Below are positions 57,101 to 64,000 of a DNA stretch of 64,000 nt, in pieces. The DNA comes from Smittia aterrima (Eukaryota; Arthropoda; Insecta; Diptera; Chironomidae), in assembly GCA_033063855.1 (NCBI GenBank), contig CP093830.1, positions 21,018,854 through 21,082,853 on the forward strand, read 5' to 3'. The notes under the pieces were generated by a model. The model had not been told where the DNA came from. It ran no database searches and saw nothing but the letters and a program-made list of their open reading frames with translations. The first letter of the stretch is position 1. Every line of letters starts with the position of its first letter. A program made the position numbers and the translations under genes.

Positions 57101-60100
57101 CTCGTAAAGTTGAGAGTCCCAATAATAATAATAATTAGAGCTTTCTTCAGCTCTTTTAATTAAGCAAAGCGATGATGACATTCGTGATACGACGAGCAAT
57201 TACTTTAATTTTTTTCGTTCGTCATATTCAAAAGAAGTTTCAAAATAAAATGCGACCAAGTCAATGATACAATAAAATCGAAGCCGGGATGATACAAGTT
57301 GCATTCGTGACTCTTGAGAGTTAGATTGTGGGACCTTCACGTCTTTATTTTGAGGTGAAATAAATTCTCCTCTGATTACTTTTTGCCACGGAAATATTTC
57401 TGGGATCGTTCGAAAGTTAGATCGTCGATAAAACTGATTTTGTTTCAAGTCGTTTCCCTAAAGCTACGCAACTCACAAAACACTTCTCTCGTGTATCTCA
57501 GTAATTATTGTAAATGAAATATTTTCTGATTTTATTGTTCCGGATATCGATTGAGTGATAACGTTTAACATGCGCCAATCGAAATGAACGAGCTACTAAC
57601 CTAATCATATCATAAGTGTTTGAACATTTGTGGAACTTTGATTTATGACATTCCTCGAAAGATTATTTTAAACTTTAAAGTTTCAAGCACTCAAGCGGTT
57701 AGATCAGAAATTTATTTTGATTCAATGAAGTTGACATCGCTAAAAATTAAATTGACGCTACCGCAGATTGATCAAGTTTGCCTCAAGTTATCAGAGGAAA
57801 TCGAACAATTCCATTTTAGGAGAACCTCAAGTTATCAGAGATTTCAATTTAAATAAATCATTGAGAAAGTTTATTCTAAGTCGCCTCAGCAATTCGATTA
57901 ACAATCGAAACGAGTTCCAGGAGAAACAATTTGAAAATGAATCAGTTTCAGCTTAAAAGCGATAAATCATTTTCTTTTCTTTGCGAGGTTTGCTAAATCC
58001 TCTTTCACGGGCATTTCAGAAAAAAAAATGACTCAAGTTCATTGTTGTAATGTTTGTCACCGTAATTGATGGCTCAAGATATTGTTACTCTACCTCTCTC
58101 ACGTCTTGAAAGATTTCGCCTTCGTGTTAAGATAACGTGCAGCGCTCGCCGACTTCTCTAATTAAATATTTGATCGCGCACTCTCTCGCAACTGATTAAA
58201 AGTCCATTCAAGTCTTGGTGCTTGCGTTTATAGCTCGCTTGCGTTTATAAATCAGAAATCAGTGACGAAATCGATAGTTTATCACTACAACTTGTTTGAT
58301 TGTGTTTCCCATTCTCTCCATTTTCGCTTTTGAGAACTTCACGAGCAACAGAAAAATTGTTTTCAGTTTCACTCCGACCGTTGTCTACGATTCAACACCG
58401 TCGGAGTTATTTTTTTTCTCTCCTTTACTTCGCGATTCATACATATTTGCGGTTAATTAAGTGCTTTGCGGAGTGTCGAGAAGATCTGGGAGTTTACCCG
58501 AGTGCCGTGTGTTAACGACGATCATAAGAGGCACTTAAAAGTAAATTTAGAGGTGGAATTGAATGTGAAACGAGATCTGCATTAATTGGATGAGATCGTC
58601 GATAATTTAAAAAGACTTTGTCTAGCTAAAAGTGTTACCTAACTTTCGAGCACCACAGTGAAGTCTTTATGATAACAAATAAAAATAAACTGATTGATTT
58701 GAACAAGTTGAAGAGTCATGACGCCATCGTCATCGTTATTTTTGACACATCGATAACACGTAGAGATAAGATTTCGATAGTTGGGAAAGTTCACGCAATA
58801 AAATTCTAATTTCGCGGGCGATGAATCAAAAAAAGCTTCGCGATCAGATTTTAATCAAAGGAATATTTAGTTTAACTTAGAAGCTCGACCGGTTTAGTCT
58901 TCAAAGCTTTTTTCTAAAGACACCGCAAAAGTTTAGTCTTAACGTGGTAAATTTAGATTTGTTAATTCAATTAAAATCATCTCTTTCAAAAGACGCCGCT
59001 AAAGTTTAGTCTTAACGTGTTAAATTTGTTAATTCAACTAAAATCATCGTTGAAGAGCAAAACTTATCAGACAATGTCGATACTTTAAGACAGATAATCC
59101 GCGATTTGATTGTTCTGTAAACACACATCACGACTCGCTGGTTAAGCTCTTAGGCATTTTTGTAAAAGCAAAATCTAACGGAAGCTAGCGAACGAGTTTT
59201 ATTTATTTTTTGATAAAAAGAATTCTGCTCCTTTGCATTGAAAGCGATTGAAATCCAGTTTTGAGTTAGAGTCGAGACTTTTCTGAATTCTTTTTCAAGA
59301 AGCGATCCGAGCAACGACTTTTGTGCAATGAACGAGATTTTCATTCCTACGCAAGAAACATTTCAAGTCTAAACACAGCAAAACCATTTAAAGTACAATC
59401 GATCAGTTCTTAATTGCATAGATTTGCATTCATAGAAGTTGCACAGCAAATGAAAATGCAAATTGGAATGTTCACGAGATTCGCGAATTGTGGGAGAATT
59501 TAAAAATGAATCGTCATCGATGCAATCAAAGGATTGAAGTGTATTAGTGAAACCTTCCTGGAACCTCTTGAATGAGCTTCTAAAAATATCTAAAATCGCG
59601 GACTAATCTCAACGAACTTTTGATTGTAGCAAAACAAAGCTTCATTTGTGTTAGTGATTGTCAAATATCTTTGAAGAACTCTTTCACAAATCTTATCAAG
59701 TTTCTCTCTCTCGCGAACGGATTTCCATGTTAGTAGCATTGCGACGATCTCAATGAACAGTTTCGATTACAAAATATGGACAGAGAGGCAAACGAATCGT
59801 TGTGTTTGATTGATTGATGTCAACAGCAACTTGTTGAATCGTTTGTGTTAAAGTTTTGTTTATCAGGTGACCTTGGAACACTCCTCACAAAAAAAAATCA
59901 GATAAAGAAAGTATTTAACTAAGTGAAGTGAATAAGATGGCAAACCATTCTTACTTGAAAGACAGACTCGGTTTCGATCCCGATGAGCTCATGAACGAAG
60001 TCGATGAGCTCTTTGAAAATGATCCAGAAGTTGACGACTTTGTATCTCCGACACATAAAAAGTTTAAATCATATAAACCTTCGCCATCATCATCTACGTC

Positions 60101-63100
60101 GTCAGTTAGAGACAACTACGAACATGCGTTGAGTAACGTAAAAGGTAAAGAGAAAAGCAAATTAAAGTTTTGTCGGTGATGAAAGTGAGAAAGAACGTTT
60201 AATTGCATAATTCACTTAGAGAGAAGTCGTCACGCAAAGTCAGATTGCTCTAGACTCGACCACTAAACAAATAAATTTATGACGAGCGAGAGAGAATTCA
60301 TTAATTAAGCTTTTTGGATGATTGTTTTGAGTTCGTGTTATCCGTCAAGGCCAAGCGCTCGCGAGGCGTGAAATTTCTGCATTGTCTTCGTTTCGAAGTC
60401 GTTTCCCGCTCTCCGCATAATAATAAATGATCCAACCGATGATTCCATTCGTCTTAAAATAAACTTTTGCTAACCTTTGTCCGCTGAATGTCTTTTTGCA
60501 GATGAACGCGATGCGATTCAGAAGAAGACGTTTACAAAATGGATCAACAATCATCTCCGTAAAGCTGGAGGGAAAGTGACCGATCTGTTTCAGGACTTGA
60601 GAGATGGACAGAGTTTATTGACTCTGCTCGAGCTGCTCTCCGATGAGAAACTTGTAAGTAGCAACCACACAATTTCCGTGGTCGCACATTTAATCATCGA
60701 TCCCACCCACAGCCACGCGAGAAAGGTAAATTGCGTTTTCACATGCTCCAAAACGTCGATACCGCACTAAGCTTTCTAAGAAGGAAAAAAGTTAAGCTCG
60801 TGAATATCCGACCCGATGATATCACTGACGGAAATCCGAAGCTCACTCTCGGACTGATTTGGACAATAATTTTACACTTCCAAGTGAGTATTCATTGTTA
60901 AGTCTCGCTCGTTAATTTCATTAAATTGTTTCTTTGTGAATTGTGGTGAAGTCACGGGATTCCGTCAAAACACAAATTTACAAACAATCGAAAGGAATTT
61001 TCATCTTTCGCAAGAGCCATCGCCTTTCAAAGCCAACTCACGTGAATTATGAGAAGTGTGAGATTGGAAAGAAATCGAGAAAATCTAAGATCAAAATATT
61101 TGAACAAACTTAAATGATCGAGCCGGTTGAATGAATTGAAAAGCTTCAACGCTTATTTGCTTAACGATTCGCCACAGCAGATCAAAAGCAGAAAACTAGC
61201 AGTTGCTTTGGTTGTCATGTTAACCCATAAAATGACAATTCAGTTTCATCTCCCGCCGTAAATCCATTTTTGTGCTTATTGCTTCATTCGGTTTCTGGCT
61301 TCGTAAAGACGATGATTGAAATTGAGAACGCGATTGGTTTTAATTGATATTTGCCGCCAAATGGAGTTGAACGCAGCATGCACCAAATTAGGCAGAGCAA
61401 TCAAGAGAATGCTGAGAATTGAACAAATTGAGAAGATTCTTCATTGAATGCAAATGAGGAGCAAGAAGTTCTTTTATCGTCTCTTGAGGAGACTTTCACG
61501 TTTTACTAAGAAATTATGATTCATTCGATTTCTCGGAGAAATCAAAAGCAGATCTTTGGCAACAGATCTCATTGAGCAAATGAAGTTTTTCCAATCACTC
61601 ACCGTCTCACGCTGAGATTGCAGTTACAACTAGATATCAATCATCTAATTTAAATTGAAAACCATTAAGATCGATCCGCTAATTGGTTTTATGTTTTCAC
61701 ATAACGAAAACTTGTTTGCTCACGCACTTTTCTGTTTTGACTTCGTTTCGCTACATTTGGAGGCAGGTTCTCTCGATGTCGTTAACGACAGAGACGAAAA
61801 ACAAATAAAGATGATTCGCTTTACATATTTAATCGGTTTGTCTTATGAAAAAGATCGCCAAACTTTTTAATACAAATAACAACTCGAAACCCACCGATGC
61901 CGTCACGTTACACAAGTTGCGTTGTGCGAGTGAGTGAGACTGCCCACTTACCTTTTTCTGTGATAAAGTGAACCTTAAGCGTCCAAGTACGGACATAACG
62001 AATTTAATATTCCGATGAAAACAAAAAATGTGTATTGAAACTTACATATTGGTAACACTGACACCACCATCATCATCTCCGCGAGGCTTGCTTCAATCGC
62101 CGTCTATATTTTATTCAACAGCTTCAATTGTTGATCGAATTTCTGTAGAGACGGTTCAGTTTTTACATCGCTCGCGTCGCGCGTCATCGTTTCTCGTTTT
62201 AAATTCTGTGCTCGCTGTTAAATTTTCAATTAGTAAACTTTCGAGTGGACAAAAATGTTTAAGTTGAACGATAAAAAACACCGCAAACGTGCTTTACTAA
62301 AGCTCAACGCGTGCAAACCAAATTGCGGGGCTAATGGTGACAAGGATGATTTTTACGAGGCATCCAATGTTGAAAAAGTGATTGAGAAAAGTGTTCAATA
62401 TAACATCGACGATGCTCCGAACCATTTGGTTCGAAAAACGATGAAATTCGAGGAAGTTTACTCGCAAAGTTCCAACAGCGGAGTCGACGAAGTTGATCGA
62501 GCTGGAAGCTCACGTTTATCAAGAAAATCACTTCTCGACTTTCCTTCAATCGAGAGAAACGTCCAGTCAAAGGTAGCATCAACGTCATCATTTAAAATGA
62601 TTTAGATCAAGGACTTAAATGTGTTTCAAGTGTAAATCCCACGTCTTGAGTGTTCATCTGTTGTTGTAGCTCGCAACTGCTCTAATGAGATTGACTTTAA
62701 CAACACAAAATACCTCCGAGATCCTCCCACGTGTGTTCTGCGCTCTTTTCGCGACCATAACAGGAAGAAAAGCTGCACGCGACAGCCGAAACGAGCAAAA
62801 ATTCTTGTTTCATTCATGAAGCAGCTTTTAGCTTCAACATTCCGAAACAAAACATTTTTTCGTGAATGACTTAAGTGATACGTAGGATGACATAAAGATT
62901 AGCGTTAGACAAGTTTAGTCGACATTCAAATTAGTCGATACAGCAGAGATCGCGAGAAAGAATGTTTTCCTTTCGACTTAAAGAAGATTGACGTTGCTAA
63001 TGAACGAGAGTAAAGCTCGACCTTGCCTAATAGATTCACGTGAGCTGAGCAAAATTTAATGCTTACTAATTATTAGCGATTATTTGCCGCTTTCAATGGC

Positions 63101-64000
63101 TTTCGTAATGCTTAGCCCTCTTAGTTTCTATCCTTCTCCTCGATGGCAATTTGAAATTGATGAATTCATAGCGCGATGCCCATATCGAGATCATATTCGT
63201 CACGGCTCATTGACTCACTTGCAAAATGAAAAGAAAAGTGATCGATTCTTTCAACATAAAAATGTTTTCTCACATGATTATTATTCTTACGCTTTGCAGA
63301 TATCAGACATTATGCTTGGCAATGAAGAAAATGTCACTGCACGCGAAGCTCTGTTGAGATGGGCAAAGAATACAACGACGAAATATCCCGGCGTGCACAT
63401 TACCGACTTCGCTTCTTCGTGGCGCGATGGCTTAGGCTTTTCAGCTCTCTTGCATCGTAATCGTCCGGACTTGATCGACTGGCGCAATATTCGTGAAGTT
63501 AACAATCGTGATCGGTTGGAGAAGGTTTTCAGCGTCATGAGCAGTGAATATAATGTTGCCAAATTGCTCGATCCATGCGACGTCGATACAAACCAGCCTG
63601 ACGAACGCAGCATGATCACTTACATCAGTTCCATTTACAATGTCTTCCCACAACCTCCAAAGTTACATCCATTGACAGAAATGGGCTCACAAAATCAAGC
63701 TCAAGAGTATCGAACGCAAGCACAGGAGCTTCTCATTTGGTGTCGCGATAAAACGTCGATGCTTCAAGAGAGAACAATCGATCGAAGTCTTCCTGAGCTG
63801 AAACGGCTTCTCGATGATCTAAACGAGTTACGAAACGTTGAAGTACCGGAAAAGCAAAAGGACAAAGCGAAGCTAACTGTTCTTTATGGTCAACTGGAAC
63901 GTTATTTTCAAGCTGTTGGCGGAACGTCGCTTGAACTTGACCTTCGTCCGGAGTCGCTTGAAATGTTCTGGTATCGCTTAATAACAGCTTTAGCCGACAA
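51107..64000 (+). CDS. shot: short stop (shot), spectraplakin, 5' part; runs past right edge
   Basis: Longest-span isoform: exons 51107-51242, 60502-60653, 60713-60883 and 63300 to beyond 64000. Exon 1 ends FDRTVVKIA and joins to DERDAIQKKTFTKW, the exact family transition into CH1. CH1 is about residues 48-153 (LFQDLRDGQSLLTLLELL, ITDGNPKLTLGLIWTIILHFQ); CH2 follows (ALLRWAK, FASSWRDGLGFSALLHRNRPDLIDW, then ISSIYNVFPQPP). Spectrin-type helices begin after it. Shot crosslinks actin through the CH pair and microtubules through distal GAS2/EB1 motifs, which lie outside the window. The 9.3 kb first intron contains Tmc on the other strand. Alternative first exons are listed separately. Confidence 0.94.
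51243..52706. other. shot intron 1, left part
   Basis: Non-coding sequence between the first shot exon and the 3' end of Tmc. No further gene or repeat recognised. Confidence 0.5.
52707..55980 (-). CDS. Tmc: Transmembrane channel-like protein (TMC)
   Basis: Nine exons (minus): 55980-55669, 55609-55275, 55220-55116, 55053-54862, 54802-53827, 53767-53663, 53612-53541, 53483-53365 and 53310-52707; 939 residues. A cytosolic N-terminus is followed by multiple membrane segments and the TMC signatures FSWKLFSGWDFMIG, CWETMFGQELVKLTVMDL, FVRYMNSCWCWDLEKRFP and FFSPGLAILNL. The loop after NLYSLIWALFGKI is expanded to about 200 residues. TMCs form mechanosensitive or leak cation channels. The 57-base intron at 53484-53540 is in frame and could be retained. 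The first ATG (55980) has an in-frame stop upstream, but an extra 5' exon is possible. Nested in shot. Confidence 0.92.
55981..58916. other. shot intron 1, right part
   Basis: About 3 kb of non-coding sequence containing Tmc upstream DNA and probably regulatory DNA for shot. A minus-strand frame at 56840-57448 is open except for one stop but has no ATG near its start; I do not call it a gene. Confidence 0.45.
58917..59047. repeat. Imperfect two-unit tandem repeat upstream of shot exon 1b
   Basis: Two units of about 60 bases (58917-58980 and 58988-59047) share AAGTTTAGTCTTAACGTG and a TTGTTAATTCAA-TAAAATCAT tail. They lie about 900 bases upstream of an alternative shot start, so they could be regulatory. 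Confidence 0.65.
59048..59936 (+). promoter_or_regulatory. Presumed promoter and 5' UTR of the second shot start
   Basis: Non-coding sequence directly before the ATG at 59937. No specific core element is certain. Confidence 0.4.
59937..60144 (+). CDS. shot: shot alternative first coding exon b
   Basis: 69 codons plus one base: MANHSYLKDRLGFDPDELMN, then an acidic stretch (NEVDELFENDPEVDDF) and a Ser-rich end (SPSSSTSSVRDNYEHALSNVK). The sequence -SHSYYKDRLGFDP-like is known as an alternative N-terminus in fly Shot. The donor AAAG|GTAAAG leaves phase 1, which fits exon 60502 exactly. This gives a second full actin-binding (CH1+CH2) isoform with a different head. Confidence 0.88.
60145..60501. 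other. Intron between shot exon b and the first CH1 exon
   Basis: 357 bases, with acceptor CTTTTTGCAG at the right end. No gene. Confidence 0.6.
60884..62254. other. shot intron between CH1 and CH2, left part
   Basis: Non-coding. The right part (about 62000-62254) presumably contains the promoter of the CH2-only isoform. The open frame at 61655-61870 has no ATG start and no recognisable domain. Confidence 0.45.
62255..62572 (+). CDS. shot: shot alternative first coding exon c (CH2-only isoform)
   Basis: 106 codons, MFKLNDKKHRKRALLKLNAC, then a Ser/Glu-rich segment (SQSSNSGVDEVDRAG) ending SIERNVQSK at a GTAGCATC donor, phase 0. It lies between the CH1 and CH2 exons and joins in frame to exon 63300 (ISDIMLGNEE). 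The product would lack CH1 and so bind actin weakly, like the known CH1-less fly Shot isoform. The exon call rests on position, phase and coding composition. Confidence 0.75.
62573..63299. other. shot intron before the CH2 exon
   Basis: 727 bases, acceptor GCTTTGCAG. Non-coding. Confidence 0.6.

Noticed and set aside
56840..57448. Minus-strand frame of about 200 codons with a single stop
   Set aside because: No ATG near the start, an in-frame stop just upstream, AT-driven composition and no recognisable motif; it lies in a shot intron.
1..64000. CRISPR arrays, tRNA or rRNA genes
   Set aside because: No regularly spaced repeats, cloverleaf or rRNA signature noticed on either strand; a tRNAscan/Infernal run would settle it.

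Overview
The window looks like nuclear DNA from an insect, most likely a fly or midge (Diptera). It is AT-rich, with many GT-AG introns of about 50-70 bp, and it carries insect-type genes: Ago2, Bruce (BIRC6), short stop (shot), Tmc, CIB, PolD2, LENG8 and ZNF277. A small-genome nematoceran such as a chironomid midge would fit, but that is a guess. I worked by eye, without database searches; families are named from recognised motifs, and exon joins were checked by reading-frame arithmetic.

Region 1 (1-16300) is a fast-evolving repeat cluster. It holds four plus-strand F-box/leucine-rich-repeat genes (200, 2008, 3916, 14196), several decayed F-box pieces, and two near-identical tandem copies of a meiotic chromosome-axis gene that resembles SYCP2 (6273-7901 and 9310-11115). 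It also holds a piece of a non-LTR reverse transcriptase fused to an F-box pseudogene. Between the second SYCP2-like gene and the reverse transcriptase is a decayed bacterial insert: the start of ispH (minus strand) and the start of ftsI (plus strand), head to head. Both resemble Rickettsiales genes, so this is probably an old transfer from an intracellular symbiont.

Region 2 (16331-39822) is a dense block of conserved housekeeping genes: LENG8/SAC3-like (-), DNA polymerase delta subunit 2 (+), a Gly/Asn-rich single-RRM RNA-binding protein (-), and the whole 12-exon Bruce gene (+; 4645 residues, BIR plus UBC domains). LENG8/PolD2 and RRM/Bruce are head-to-head pairs with short shared upstream regions.

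Region 3 (39823-43996) holds two more F-box/LRR genes, now on the minus strand. They are close relatives of the first gene at the far left of the window, and are mixed with duplicated flank pieces and a short hydrophobic ORF.

Region 4 (43997-64000) holds Ago2 (-, complete, catalytic DEDH set present), a CIB-family EF-hand gene (-), ZNF277 (+), and the 5' part of shot (+). shot has three alternative first exons and runs off the right edge. A complete Tmc channel gene (-) lies inside the first large shot intron. CIB proteins are known auxiliary subunits of TMC mechanotransduction channels, so the Tmc/CIB neighbourhood is notable.

The F-box proteins probably act as substrate adaptors of SCF ubiquitin ligases, and Bruce is an E2/E3 ubiquitin enzyme. 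Their proximity is probably chance.
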